From positions 12,339,001-12,403,000 of the forward strand of contig JAYKKT010000073.1 of assembly GCA_036023115.1 (NCBI GenBank): DNA of 64,000 bases, read 5' to 3'. Origin of the DNA: Brasenia schreberi (taxonomy: Eukaryota > Streptophyta > Magnoliopsida > Nymphaeales > Cabombaceae). Below the pieces are notes generated by a model that saw only the letters and a list, made by a program, of their open reading frames with translations, made no database searches and was not told the origin of the DNA. Below are positions 31,763 through 44,405 of the stretch, one piece after another (within the stretch, counting starts at the first letter, position 1; the number at the start of each line of letters is the position of its first letter). A program made the position numbers and the translations under genes.

Positions 31763-32480
31763 CAATGTTGTAAAAATCATATTGTATGATATGATACGAT
31801 TTTATCGTGTATCGTACAAGAATACAATACAATATAGGCACACGTATTGAAAAAGCAATTTATTGTATCATACGATATGGAGTTGTATTGTATGATATAA
31901 CTCGTATCATACGAGTTTATACTGATTTTTTGGGGTATAAAATCCAAGAATCCGAAGTTGCGGAAATCACTTATGCTTCTTTTACATTGTGGTGATGGTG
32001 ATCCTAACTATCGATTATAATGTTTTTGTTTATTATGATCTATGTTGTTGATGATTGTTGTAAATGTTCTGGTATGAATGATTGTAAATTGTAACTTTGT
32101 TGTTTATTAATTAAAGGTATACAATATTCACGTTATGGTATGAATGATTGTTCATTATGAAATGTTATTTAACTTTGTTATACTCGGGGTGTTCTCTTCT
32201 CACGATCTCTCAATATTCTTATAGTCATAGTCATCTATAATTTTATTAAGAATTATTTGTTTCAAATCAAGCTTTTTTATTCAATTTTGTTTAATGATGA
32301 TTGTGTTATATATGTTTTGCTCATTAATTTCAATTCTTTCAAATTTTTTGGATTTATTAATATTTTTTTATCAATAAATAAAAAATTACACTATATCGTA
32401 CTGTATCGTACGATACAGTGCAGTTATCGTGTATCGGTGCCTAGTGCGATACGGGCACCGATACACATTTTACAACATTG
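31763..32480. mobile_element. hAT-type MITE with 8-bp target duplication
   Basis: The ends are perfect inverted repeats, CAATGTTGTAAAA on the left and TTTTACAACATTG on the right. They are flanked by the direct 8-bp repeat GTTGATAG (31755-31762 and 32481-32488), a hallmark of hAT insertion. Both subterminal regions are dense in GATACGAT/ATCGTATC words, like those at 8020-8100 and 10870-10965 beside the hAT transposase gene. The 718-bp interior has no transposase and is AT-rich, so it is non-autonomous. Confidence 0.9.
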
Positions 32481-32489
32481 GTTGATAGC

Positions 32490-34455
32490 TTGAATTCATA
32501 TCCAACACGAAGCAAAACTGATAAGGGAAGTGATGCATAGGGGGTTGGCAATCTTGTGTTTCGTGTTATGTTAGTTCATGCTCTGATCAAATCCATTACC
32601 CAGTCTTAACTCCTGCATTGCAAAATGCCTCCTTGCTATTTTCTAAACCCTGGTACAATTGAGAGCATCGTGAGGTGGATCTTCAACCTTTAAATTCCAA
32701 TGAACCATGTCTTGTGAACTTCAATGATCCACACTTGGTTAAGTCTTCTCCAACCTCAGTGCATTTGTTTGAGTTGAGATCAGGACACAAGCTCATCCCA
32801 TGTCAATTAAGCCATGTAGTCCTCCCAAATTGTTAACTTGTCCGATAATGGATTTGGACAACCTCATATTCACTGTTGATTGATGACTACTTGGGACACT
32901 GTCCTCTTAAGGATTTTCAGTGGACCCATTTATTGCTTGATGCTAAAATGCATCCCACTCGCATGTGCTTCTAACCAAGCTGAGCCGTGCATAGGGGTTT
33001 AAAGAGCCAACATTGTTTTCTGGTGCCGGGTGAGACTCGAAGTCTCCTCATTAGTTACAAAATATCTATCTGTGCTACATTAAGTGGGATCTTCTACATA
33101 GATTTTTAGTCGGCATTGAGCTTGATTATGTGTTATACTAACATTAACTCTGAAAGAGTAAGATCCTGTTTCATAGTTCCCTTGCTACTTTTGAGGTCTT
33201 CCTCTCTCACCTTTGAAGTGTTTCTTAGCTAAACATAACATTTGCTTATATGAATCATCCATTTTTAAGCTGAGATATTTTGAGGTAAGGAACAATTGTT
33301 CACTATTTGAGGCTTCTTGCTTATATAGGAGGTTCTATTCATGAACAAGGTGTGCATGCTAAATTTCGATAAGTTCTTGAAATGTGAAAGATAAACTTGT
33401 TTTCGTTTTTATATTTCTTTGATTTGCCTAATAAACTCCACCCTGCAGTTAGGGCTTCCCTTGCATCGTGGGTCCTAGCCTACATAAATGTGGATTGCAT
33501 TAGCTAAATAACGGCTTCTCGCAAGGATCTATGCTTTGGAATAGTTTATTGCACCATTATATTCATGCAGCCCTAAGGCAAATCAAAATCTTAATCTTAA
33601 CCTTAATCAGACCTTTAGGGACCGTCGGAACATCCTAATAAGTCATCAATCCCAGTACTACTCTCACTAAAAGTTGACCAACTTTAGACTTGTCATGAAT
33701 CAAGTGCTCATTTATAGGAGCTTCTTTTTGGGCAAAGATCACAGAGCACTATAGGTGGCCCTGTGGGAACCACCGCTCTGTGGGGGTGCTTACAGAAGTG
33801 GTCTCAAAGCAATTCTTCAGATTTCCTAAGTGCCTGACTCTCTCGGGGTGGCCTGCCTTAAAGTAACCGTACTTAACCTTTCTGTGGGCTGCTTACAGTA
33901 GTGGGTTGGTTCGCATGCTGCCTTTCACTATTAGCTTCACACGGCTATCAAAACCTTAATCAAGACTCTTTCGTACTGAAGTAAGGTCTTCTAGACAGTT
34001 CAACGCAAGAATTTCCAACCAGGTCATCAATCCCAGTACTAGCTGCATTGGGAAACTTATAGTTCTCATAAAATATGGCATTTGTACTTGGGAGATGTAA
34101 CTCATGGTAAAAGATTCCACAAGAGTCCATAATGATAGGGTGCTTGATTCATCTTTTTCCTTGCCACCCAATCTTAGGGCAAATTGCACATGGATTGTAC
34201 CTATGGACTGAACGCTAGGGTTTATGCCCTCTTTAAAAACTCATCATGAGTCAGCATGCTGACACGGCTGGTGTTAATTGTCTGCCACTGCTTCAGTAAA
34301 TGCACCAACCTTCTTGTGATTGATTTTTTTATGCTGTGTAGTACTACAGTTGAACGTATGCCAGTTTAATGCCCAAAATTTTGTCAAAATCTGGTCAAAG
34401 AAAGGGTTTAGAACTGTTGGGAGGAAACAATTAAATGTGATCTTGCTTTTGTTTT
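32490..34455. other. intergenic DNA without recognisable genes
   Basis: About 2 kb with no coding signature. TCATCAATCCCAGTACTA occurs at 33640 and 34023, and CTTACAG(A/T)AGTGG occurs at 33790 and 33892, so there is some diverged local duplication. Confidence 0.5.
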
Positions 34456-34458
34456 TCA

Positions 34459-34570
34459 GTTACAAGGGGAGGCCGAAGCCTAACACCCACATGCACCCTC
34501 AGGAAGTCGAACTCCCCACCAACAGCAACAGTGCTAGAGCGCCCTACCATTGAGCAAACACTCCCTGTAC
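34459..34570 (-). repeat. tRNA-derived SINE, copy A
   Basis: On the minus strand GCTCAATGGTAGGGCG resembles a tRNA A box and GGGGAGTTCGACTTCC resembles a B box, followed by GTGTTAGGCTTCGGCCTCC and CCTTGTAAC. The same order is found at 44287-44405 and 58563-58682. Confidence 0.7.
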
Positions 34571-35002
34571 AATGTGATTTTGCTTTTGTAGAAATGCTAA
34601 CATGATGTAAGATCGAGCAAGCACAAATAACAAACAGAGAATCCGTTTGCTTCTTTTCGTGTATTGGTTGTACAATGAAGCCACTTTGGTTGGAAAGGAT
34701 AAAGGATCTTATCTACAGTAAAGACTCGACTCCAGAAGCCATCTCTTAAATGCTGGCTGTTTCCTATCAGAAAATGTAAATGTATTGACATATGAAGGCA
34801 TGCCCGTAACATCCTTACGAAAATCCATAAGGCAGTTTTAAACATGACACGTACTCTCAGTTGTTTTGGTTGATACACCAAGAGGGGAGAGTAACACGCG
34901 CCACACTTTTATCATGCTATGTCACATAGATGTCTACATGTATGGATTAGGACTGACATGAAGATGGATGGGTATGTAAAAAGAATACTGAATTATATAC
35001 TT

Positions 35003-35180
<178 letters not shown>

Positions 35181-35849
35181 CGTACATATATGAGAATTTC
35201 AGAATGGAGGTGCACTAGTGCTCCACCAAAAAACAGAAATCAAATTTTGAAAAACCAAAGTCAAATCTCTAAATGGTATTTCTGGGGATCTTTGATGGAC
35301 ATCAGAATCAGAGGCTCCTAATGCTGATTCCAGCTGAGGTCAGGGTGTAGATTGTTAAATTAGAGAAAAAGTTCTTTTCATAAATATTCCTTTAGGAGAC
35401 ATTCTTTAGTATCTATTTGAGTATTGTTTGATGTCTTTCTGCAGTTTTCCAGCCATTGTATAACGTCTAAATTAGCTAGTCCTGACCAGCTCTCTCGTCA
35501 TTGCCTATGTTGTCTCTCTCTTATTGGTCTTCTCTCTAAGCCCTTTTTGAATGGCTAAATGAAGAAGTCTACGCAGCTCTCCCCTGTTAACCGTTCATGA
35601 GAGAGACATTTTGAGCCTGACAAAGGGCTTCCGTGTTGAAATATGCTCAAAAGTCTTGGTTCGACAAAGTAACCCTTTTACCATTTCTTACCTTTGCACG
35701 GCATTGTAGTTCTATTGGTGTATATGGATAAAAAATAAATTAGGAAGTGTGTTTGTTAATATGTTTATTGTGTTTATCATTAAAAAAATCAAAAAAAATT
35801 TCAAAAGTGTGTTTGTGAATATGTTTGTTGTGTTTGTCATCAATTTATT

Positions 35850-36600
35850 AACAACAAAAGTAATTCGGGATGGCAAGTAGTAAAGAGTAAATTATTTACT
35901 CTTGAGACGCATCAAAAATTGATGGCGAGTAAGGAGTAATTAGGGTAGTAACTAATTTATGTGGAAGTAGCAATTCAAATTCAGGAAAATTTGCATGATT
36001 GAGTTAATTGTCTTCTTTCTTAAAAATCACATGCTTGGTTATGGATGTTGAATTGGTGGGACTTGAGAATGATAGAATTATGCCTTGTGAGATTTTGAGC
36101 CTATTGATGAATGGATTGAACATTTGTACCATTCTTTTCTTTTTCTTGTGTGAATTTCACTCGTAATGGAATTTTGCTGGAGTAAAAAAAGAACTAGAAC
36201 TTGCTTTGATTCTTTTTGAGACTACATTTTCATATGCATACATGAATATGATTGAGGCATTTTTCTTGAAATAGCTACTTTAATCAAATAGTCACACTTG
36301 TTTAGCGATTATGTTGTTTCAATATGATATCAAACACTCTTATGACTTCTTGGAAATTCTCGATTCCTAAGTTTCAACATACAAAGCATTAGAAATGACC
36401 TATTTTCCTCGCTTAACCCTTTGAGCTTATTTGACTATTCTTTGTTTGAACTCATTATGTGCCTTAAATGAAAAATCATATTCTTACTTGACCTTAGGGA
36501 ATAAGATAACATTAGTTGTCATTCGATGAGTTCTTGAACAAGTGTGGGGGTGTGTGTGCTTAGAATGGTTACATCTAAAAAAAAATGTATATATGATGTT
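35850..36600 (+). repeat. possible Ty3/gypsy Tat-like 3' internal region
   Basis: Non-coding text with TTTGAGCTTATTTGACTATT, CTTGACCTTAGGG and AACAAGTGTGGGGGTGTGTG resembles the region before the polypurine tract of Tat/Athila-like gypsy elements. No coding domain is present, so this rests on general resemblance. A 57-base unit beginning GTGTGTTTGT is duplicated just upstream at 35746 and 35803. Confidence 0.3.
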
Positions 36601-36649
36601 CTTTGTTTGTAAAAATAAAAAATAAAAAAATAAAAAAAATCAATAAAAT

Positions 36650-37260
36650 CAATAAAAAAATATACACATTTATCTACTTCAATAGAAGAAAAATCATCAT
36701 TGATTAAAGTTTGATCAAATTTTTCATGCCACTATTTAGGTGCTTGTTTCAGACCATATAAAGATTTGAGAAGTTTACATACTTTGTTTTTTCTTCCAGG
36801 AACTACACACCCCTCGGGTTGTATCATATAAATTTCTTCTTCTCAATCACCATTTAAAAATTTGTTTTAACATCCATTTGGTGAATAACCAAATTATATG
36901 CAGAGGCTAAAGCAATCAAAACTCGAATAGAAGAAATTCTAGTTACTGGGAGCAAAGGTATCAAAAAAGTCAACATTTTGTTTTTGAGTAAAACCTTTTG
37001 CTACTAATCTTAGCCTTATATTTTTCAATTGATCCGTCGGGTTATATTTCCTTTTAAAAATCCATTTGCAACCAATTGGTTTTGCTCAGGAGGTAAATCT
37101 ACTAAAACCCAAGTATTACATTTTGTAATTGAATCAATTTCAGAATTTAATGGCTTCTTTCCAAAAAGTGCAACAGGTGAGGAAAAAGTTTGAGAAATAG
37201 CTTGAGTTAAAGGGTCATCATCAACAAGATATGTGTAAAAATCATTTCCAAAAGAAGTTT
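36650..37260 (-). pseudogene. copia reverse transcriptase fragment 4
   Basis: The minus strand reads in pieces as copia reverse transcriptase: KSEIDSITKCNTWVLVDLPP, LVAKGFTQKQNVDFFDTFAP, GYSPNGC and LNGD-EEEIYMIQPEG, VCKLLKSLYGLKQAPK-WHEKFD. Stops and frame changes are frequent. It differs in sequence from the other copia fragments here. It lies between two stretches that look gypsy-derived, suggesting nesting. Confidence 0.75.
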
Positions 37261-37599
37261 CTTTTCTTTGTCTTTTACTTCTTTGTTTCCAAAATCGGAC
37301 TCCTTGAAGGTGATATTGGGCTTGGAAGTCAGAACATAGGAGCTGTGACTGGGCCTGGGCAGTGTGCAGTAATTTGAACGTATCTGGAGTTATAAAAATG
37401 ATATTGGACTCAAACCAAAGCCATTTGAAAGCTAAGATCCAGGCCTAAAACTTTCATGAAGACCACTTGGTTCAAAAATGACGAATGCAATGACTTCAGA
37501 GCTGCATGATTTCGGAGACAAGGAATCTCCATAATTTCCCACTCACCTAAAGTCATTTGGCATTTTCCACTCATTTTCCACTCATCCACGCACTAATGA

Positions 37600-38390
37600 C
37601 TCAGCCCCTTGTCATTTTGTATCTCTAATCCTCTATAAAAGGAGGCCTTGGCAGATCATTAAGAGTGTTAGGTGTTAGGTACCAAAATGATGCCATTTTG
37701 TTACTAGGTTTTCTTGTAGTAATTTTCCTTTGTTCTAAATTAAAGTCATGTTCTTCTTCTTCTTCTTCTTCTTTCTCTTTCTTTCTTCTTATCTATGAGT
37801 AACTAAGTTTCATTTTACTTGGGTGAAAGGTTGTAATAAAGCTCTTGGTAATAAAGTAAGGTTAGATTAATTCCTCTCTTGTGCTTAAATGATTTATATT
37901 TTTCTAGTAACCATTATACGATATTATAATTTGTTTCTTATAATTTAGAAACTATCTTTGTAAAGAGGAGTTCTTGATTTATTGTAGACAAAATATTGGC
38001 ACAATGAATGCTTTAACTAATTTATAAGTGGTGGTAATATTTTTAGGAAACATAATATAATTACGTATATTATTTTAATTAGACTTTTAATATTGTATTT
38101 TTGGATTGGAACCTCCACAATGTTGCGAGGATTCTAATTGAGTTATAAAAAAAATTAATCTTACCTTTTACTTTATTTACCAAGAGTGGATCTTTTAACC
38201 CAAGTAAATAATTTTTATTGTAGTAACAAAATATTTACTTCACCTTAATTAATCTTCAACAATTCCCTGTGGATCGACCTCGGACTCACCGAGAAATTTA
38301 TTACTTGAGACACTTGACACTGCACTTGGTTCGCTTGTTTGAAATTAAACAATGAGTGCAAATCAATAATCCCCGCATCAAGTTTGTAGA
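37600..38390 (+). repeat. possible gypsy-type LTR
   Basis: CTATAAAAGGAGG at 37633 gives a promoter-like TATA box. Near the end, TTCCCTGTGGATCGACCTCGG at 38264 and CCGCATCAAGTTT at 38371 are phrases typical of the 3' end of Tat/Athila-like LTRs before the primer site. A (CTT)n run sits at 37752-37795. I find no second copy, so the borders are approximate. Confidence 0.35.
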
Positions 38391-38941
38391 CTTGTTTGAA
38401 ATTAAAAATTGTGCATCAATAAGCAAATGTGTGTGTAAAGTGATGGAATATGATGCCAAAGTGTACGTGAATGCAAAGTGGTTGGTGTATGCAATGAAGT
38501 GAATCCAATATGTGGGGAGCAAACGGCATTGCTCCCATTGTGTCTTGTGTTTGTGTAGTGAAGTGAAAATGTGAGTGTGGCGGTGAAAGTGTGAGCTACG
38601 TAAGTTGGTGGGTGTGCAAAGTAGCAGTGTAGTGGTGGTGTTGTGTAGTGCATGGCCAAAAAAAGAAAAAGAACATATAGCCGAAAACAAAAAAAAAAGT
38701 TTTCTTCCAAAAAGAGAGAAACAAACCAACAAAGACAAGAGCTTTTACGTTATTATTATTATTGTTATTATAGTCAGTAGACCCCAAATTGTTCCCCATA
38801 GTGCAAAGACTTACAGCGAATGTATTAATATACTATAATTGAAGGCCTCATAAGAGTTGGAGAAAACAAATAAAACATGGTTATGCTTTTTCAGAATTAA
38901 CTTCAATATTTCACAAGTTCGAGCTTTAAGATGACTAAGAA

Positions 38942-39334
38942 TGAAGGCGACTTCCAGCACCTTTGTCGGATACTTCCCATAGCTTCGCCAGATACTTCCC
39001 ATAGCTTTGCCAGATACGTAGCGGATGGGTTCTGAGTGAAGAGAAGAAGAGCAGAAAAGAAAGAGGAGAATTGGTATGATTCTCAGTTTCCCGCAGTCGG
39101 ATTTTCTAGAGATGATTTACTCTTTGATTTTTCTTGTGTATGTTTGAGTTCAATGTGCTACTCTGTATTTATAGAGTAACATCTAGCTCCATTCTCTCGG
39201 ACTCCCTGACTGGCTTTCCGTTGGGAGTCCTTATAGGATTGTTATTGTAACCATCCACAGAAAGTAGCTAGATGGTCGGTCTAGCCATTTTTGTTGATGA
39301 TCATGCCGAGAATGACCATCCTCTCGGCTTTACA
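38942..39334 (-). repeat. 3' LTR of copia element 5
   Basis: On the plus strand it runs from TGAAGGCGAC to CTCGGCTTTACA. On the minus strand it starts TGTAAAGCC just after CCAAGTGGGAGA (39335-39347), a typical copia polypurine tract. TATTTATAG near 39170 may be the promoter TATA on the opposite strand sense. It matches 43257-43641. Confidence 0.82.
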
Positions 39335-40071
39335 TCTCCCACTTGGCCATTTGAGCCAAGTAATCTGACATATTGGTTTTGTGTGGTTTATGATTATTGA
39401 ATATTTGTTATGTAACATATTTGTGCAATCATGTTTCGTTGATGGTCGGTCTTGTGTATGTCATTTATGATTATTGTGCAATCATTACCCCTTGTGTGGT
39501 TTCTTACCTAAACAACAATCAAACATATATCAAACTCATGTTTTTAACATGCTTTGAGAAAAGATCTTTTATTATGCCTTTAGCCAAGGGGTCTGCCAAC
39601 GTATCATCAATTGGCATATATAAGATGGATATTTCCTTTCTCATAACCATATCATGAACATAGTGATATTTAACCATTATATGCTTGCTTTGGAGTTGTC
39701 AGCTCCACTCTTAATAAGAGTAATGGTTGCAATGTTGTCATAGTAAATGACAACTGACTTGTTGGCTATATCCAGTTTCAGATCACGAATGAAACGGTTT
39801 ATCCAAACGACACTTCTTGCATCCATACAACAAGCCACATACTCACACTCTTGTATATGTAATGCTACATAGTCCTTTGTTTCTTATATGCCTAAGAAAC
39901 AACTCTACCTCCAAATAAGAATATTTGTCTTGAGGTTAATTTACTATCATCTTTGCTCCAACCAAAGTCAGCATCTAAGTATTCTATCACTTTCAGTATA
40001 TCTACTTGAAAACACAATTTAAAGTCTTTTGTTCCTTTAAGATATCTTAGAATCTTTTTCACAGCTATCTA

Positions 40072-40980
40072 GTGCTATCAACCAGGATTACTTTGATATC
40101 TACTCATAAGACCAACAATGAAGCTGATATTACAGCTTTTAAACAACATAACATATATCAAACTACCCACAGCTTGTGCATAAGTAATATTAGGCTTATC
40201 ATCTCCTTCATTGGGACAATCAGCCTTACTCAATTTGATTCCTTTCACAATGGGTGTAAACGAAGACTTGCATTCACTCATTTTAAATTTTTTAAGGATA
40301 TAATCGATATATCTTTTGACTTAGGCATAAAAGTTTAGATTCTCTATCTCGAGAAATCTTTATACCCAGGATATAGGATGCTTCTCCCATATCTTTCATT
40401 TCAAACGTTGAGTTTAACGATGACATGGTTTTGATAATCATCTCATTGTCATTCCCAGTCAACAATATATCATGTACATATAATGATAAGATGATAAAAG
40501 GCTCCCATTGTTTTAGACATATACACAGTGGTCAAGTTCATTAACCACAAACTCAAGTTCAATAATGGCATTTTGAAATATCAAATATCATTAACGAGGT
40601 GACTGTTTAAGGTCATAAAGGATTTTTTCAACCTATATACTTTATCTTCTTGGCCTTCAGGATGTTGTATATATATGATCTCATCTAAATCTCTATTTAG
40701 AAAAGTAGTCTTTACATCTAATTGATGTAAATCTAAATCATAATATGTTGATATTGCTAATATTATCCTTATGGATACAAATTTTGCAACAAGGGAATAT
40801 GTGTCAACATAATTTATCCACTCTTTTTGCAAAAAAATCTTTCCAACTAACCTCGCTTTAAACTTATCGATAGACCCATTGACTTTATATCTCTTTTTCA
40901 GAACCCATTTATAACCTACGATTTTTCTCTCTTTTGGCAAATCAGACAACTCCAATACTTTTTTTAATTGGCACATTCAA
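40072..40980 (-). pseudogene. copia reverse transcriptase to RNase H, element 5
   Basis: Minus-strand blocks are KKRYKVNGSIDKFKARLVGK, LDLHQLDVKTTFLNRDLDE, IIYIQHPEG, then LIIYVHDILL in place of YVDD, and SYAQAVGSLIYVM as the linker to RNase H. The RNase H region runs on to about 39700 in broken frames. The changed catalytic motif and several stops indicate loss of function. Confidence 0.8.
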
Positions 40981-41035
40981 ATGAACCAATAGTTTGTTGA
41001 TAAGTCAAGTTATCAATCAGCTCATCTAAATCCAC

Positions 41036-42230
41036 TTAATTGCATATTTCCTCTACAAGGTAAGTGTGATAATCTTTTAAGTAGGACGGTGTGACCGTAA
41101 GTCTTTTATGTCCATTCAAAGTTTTGGTTTGTTCACAAAGATCATCTATGGTTTCAATTGATGATTGATCTAGATATACTGGATCATCAACATACTCATC
41201 ATTATTTTCAAGGATATCATTCTTAGTATCTTCTAGGAATTCAATATCCCTGCTATCTATAAGTTCATGGTCCTTGTGATAAAACTGATATCCCTTAGAG
41301 TCTTTAGGATATCCGATGAATACATATTTTAAAGACCTATTGTCTAGTTTGTGTCTAGACTGGTCAAGGATATTCACATGAGCGATAGATCCTCACCTCC
41401 TAAGATTACCTAGGTTGAGTTTCCTTGCAAACCACATCTCATATGGTGTAGAGAATACAACTTTACATCATACTCTTATGAGTATATATATAATTGTATT
41501 TACTGCTTCTCTCCAAAATACCCTTGGTAGAGAAACATCTATTAACATAGGCATTATCATATTCAATAAAGTCTTATTATATCTCTCTACTATACCATTC
41601 TGTTAAGGTGTCATCAGCATTGTATTTTGCTTTGCAATACTAAAGTCTTTACAGAATTATAAAAATTTTGCAGAGGTGTACTCTTTACCCCTATTTGATC
41701 TCAAAACTTTAATTGCATACCCTAGTTGGTTCTCAACTTCTTATATTTTTTGTATGCCTCAATTGGTTCTCAGATATATATGTATATCTTTAGTAATCAT
41801 CGATAAAGGTTACAAAATAAACATTTCCTCAATGTGTTTTTATTCTAAAAGGTCTACATAAATCAATGTGAATAATTTACAATAGGGTTGTTGCCCTTGT
41901 TATTTACTTAAAAAATATTTTTCTTATCATTTTTCCTTTTATACAGGCCTCACACTTATTAAAACTATTTTCATAAAAGTTAGGCAATAAGTTAAAGTTG
42001 GTTAATTTTCTCAACTTCTTTAAACTTATATGACCCAAGCGTTTATGTCATACATTCACATCAACATTAAAGGAGCAATCAATATAAGCAAAAGAATCTT
42101 CACTTTCATTAATATTCAATTTGAATAAGCCATGTTCTACATCAAACTGATCATAGAAAACTACTCTCCAATGCTTTTCCACAATCACCTTTTCATAAAA
42201 AAAAACTGACCTAAAAGCCCTTCTTAACTA
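41036..42230 (-). pseudogene. copia integrase region, element 5
   Basis: The open part (41036-41377) has HKLDNRSLKYVFIGYPKDSK, FYHKDHELIDSRDIEFLED and RLTVTPSYLKDYHTYLVEE, matching the linker in the 17.7-kb copy. Further right the integrase core and the pre-integrase motif (near 42035) are legible only in fragments. Confidence 0.78.
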
Positions 42231-42239
42231 ATGCAGGGG

Positions 42240-43240
42240 ATGAAACCAGATTGCATCTTATAGTTGGTATAATCAATACATCAGTCAAAACAATCGGTGT
42301 ACCTTGTACATAAATTATAAATGACCCAATTCAAAGAACATATGAGAAAGTGTCATTTCTCATGTATACCCAATGCTCTCCTTGTTTCTATTATTTTAGG
42401 TTCATTGCCTCTTCCTTATTCTTTGAGATATGTCTTGTCTCTCGTAAGTCAATCCACGAGTCAGCCATTTTGAAAATTAAGATCGTTAAATTTTTCTGTT
42501 TTGCCAATTCTGGCACACATATTTTAGAGTTCATTTTTATGTGTTTAACAAAAATATCAATTAAACAATCTAATAGGGAAACATTCAATAAGCAACATAT
42601 AACGGATAATCAACTATTAAAACATAAAATACAAAATATTCATCTACTAAATTGAAAATAACACATGGTACTTACAAGCAATTTCAAACATATTTTAAGT
42701 ATCATTTTTGAGTTTTTGTTAACTTCATTATGTTATTTTCATAATCAAACCAGGGACAAATCTATAATTTCCCCTATTTTTCCTGCCACTATATTTTTTC
42801 TAAAGATCCAAGGGCAAATTAGGCATTTTACCCTTCTATTCGTTTTTGTAATTTTTCAAAAAAGCTCGAGGCATAATAGTAAAATGGCGCATGGTTTTTC
42901 AATAAAATCTACGTCTGAGGAGGGTCGACAGCCTCTAGCTATTGGTCCTTTGTGCGACGGCTTCCGATCATTTACCTCTTGTAGTTTGTCTTTTATTCTC
43001 TTTAGGGTTTTCCGTGATTGTGGCCAATGACCTTTTGGACATCTTTTGTTTTCTATTTTTCAGTGTCTCCCTTCGGTTGATGGCCTTCTGGCTTATTCGG
43101 GCTTATTCTTTTTCCTGCCGCCTGTCTAAGGCCACTATTGGTGGTTTTCGATAGTCGACTTATTTTCTCCTTTTCTCCTTTTTTTTGTTTTTTCGTTTCT
43201 TAAATAAATACTAATTGCATACCTCTCTTTTGCAGATGAT
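42240..43240 (-). pseudogene. gag and 5' untranslated region of copia element 5, unreadable
   Basis: Between the pre-integrase region and the primer site lies about 1 kb where gag is expected. I can find only lysine-rich and low-complexity fragments and no zinc knuckle, so gag appears decayed or lost. Confidence 0.45.
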
Positions 43241-43242
43241 GA

Positions 43243-43255
43243 GACTCTGATACCA
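43243..43255 (-). other. primer binding site of copia element 5
   Basis: On the minus strand TGGTATCAGAGTC lies one base from the LTR end, matching the initiator tRNA-Met primer site except near its end. Confidence 0.85.
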
Positions 43256-43256
43256 G

Positions 43257-43641
43257 TGAAGGTGACTTTCCGTAATTTTGCCGGATACTTCCCATAACTT
43301 CGGTGGATTCCTTGCCAGATACACAGTGAATGGACTATGAGTGAAGAGAAGAAGAGTAGAAAATAAAGAGGAGAATATGTATGATTCTCGATTTTCCACA
43401 ACAGAACTTTTAGAGAGAATTTACTCTTTAATTTTTCTTATGCGTGTTTGAGTTCAATGCTTTGCATTACTTTGTATTTATAGAGCAGTGTCGGGCTCCA
43501 TCCTCTTGAATTCCCTGACTGGGTTTTCCGTTGAGAGCCCTTATATGTTTGTTATTATAACCATCCATAGAAGGCAGCTAGATGGCTGGCCGTTTTGGTG
43601 GATGATCATGTCGAGAATGGACATCCTCTCGACTTTAACTA
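43257..43641 (-). repeat. 5' LTR of copia element 5
   Basis: It runs from TGAAGGTGAC to about TTTAACTA on the plus strand and aligns with 38942-39334, including GAGTGAAGAGAAGAAGAG and GTATTTATAGAG. The sequence outside it (TCCCCACTTGG) unexpectedly resembles the polypurine tract next to the other LTR. Confidence 0.82.
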
Positions 43642-44286
43642 TCCCCACTTGGTGTGAGAGAAGGCTTGGTTGTTGTTATCGTGATCAAATACCGTGTCCA
43701 ATCTAACCTGACAAGTCTTTCGACTGGCGGCATCCTAATCTAACTTTTGCATAATTGTTGCTTGCTGCATTATGCCTAATTGATGTGATTGGGGAAATAA
43801 TTTACATGGTTATAATTTGTATCATTTCAGGAACGACAAGAATCTATGATTTAAATGTGACATCTGGATTAAGTGTTGTAGAATCGGTCTTCGACTTTCT
43901 CCTAAAGATGGAACCGGCCGAATCAAATTGAATCTCGCCATAGTGAGAGTTTAAATCAGCAAATTCAGGCCTTGAATCACTCTGATTCTGCTCATTAGAC
44001 CAAAATATTTATGCTACTGAACCCGACACGAAAACTTGACATGAAAATCCACTAGCAGCACAACAGGGTAACACAACGCAAATGAGACCTGTTACACCTG
44101 CCTTCACCTCTATACAAGGTAACAATGAAAAAAGATTAGGTTTTGTTCTAGTTGATCTATTTTTGACAACACTAGATGAAATTGTGTGACACCGGATACA
44201 TGCATAACCCAAAAATCAGTATGTATTTGTGTCCATCCAAAGTACCACAAAAGGAAACAACTTTCATTGTTCATTTTTTTTTTTTT

Positions 44287-44405
44287 GTTACAAGAGGAGG
44301 CGGAAGCCTAACACACGCACATGCATGCACCGCCTGAGAGTCGAATTCCCCACCAGCAGCATCAGCACCAAGGCGCACTGCCGATGAGCTAATGCTCTGG
44401 GTGCT
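44287..44405 (-). repeat. tRNA-derived SINE, copy B
   Basis: On the minus strand TTAGCTCATCGGCAGTGCG is a good A-box match and GGGGAATTCGACTCTC a B-box match. The 3' part GTGTTAGGCTTCCGCCTCC ends in CTTGTAAC followed by a run of A (a T run on the plus strand from about 44276). This is the best preserved of the three copies. Confidence 0.75.

Larger units (their letters stand above)
38942..43641 (-). mobile_element. Ty1/copia element 5 with both LTRs, decayed
   Basis: Two similar LTRs of about 390 bp flank a minus-strand copia interior with a good tRNA-Met primer site next to the right-hand LTR. Coding blocks run right to left as GAG-pre-integrase, integrase, reverse transcriptase, RNase H, and all have breaks. 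It belongs to the same family as the element at 15.1-18.96 kb. A clear 5-bp target duplication is not visible (aagaa on the left, tcccc on the right), so one end may be rearranged. Confidence 0.85.

Noticed and set aside
33956..34189. Minus-strand 77-codon frame
   Set aside because: No family signature, and part of it lies in a locally duplicated non-coding segment.
42350..43154. Plus-strand frames of 70-121 codons
   Set aside because: They lie antisense within copia element 5 between its primer site and coding region and have no recognisable domain.
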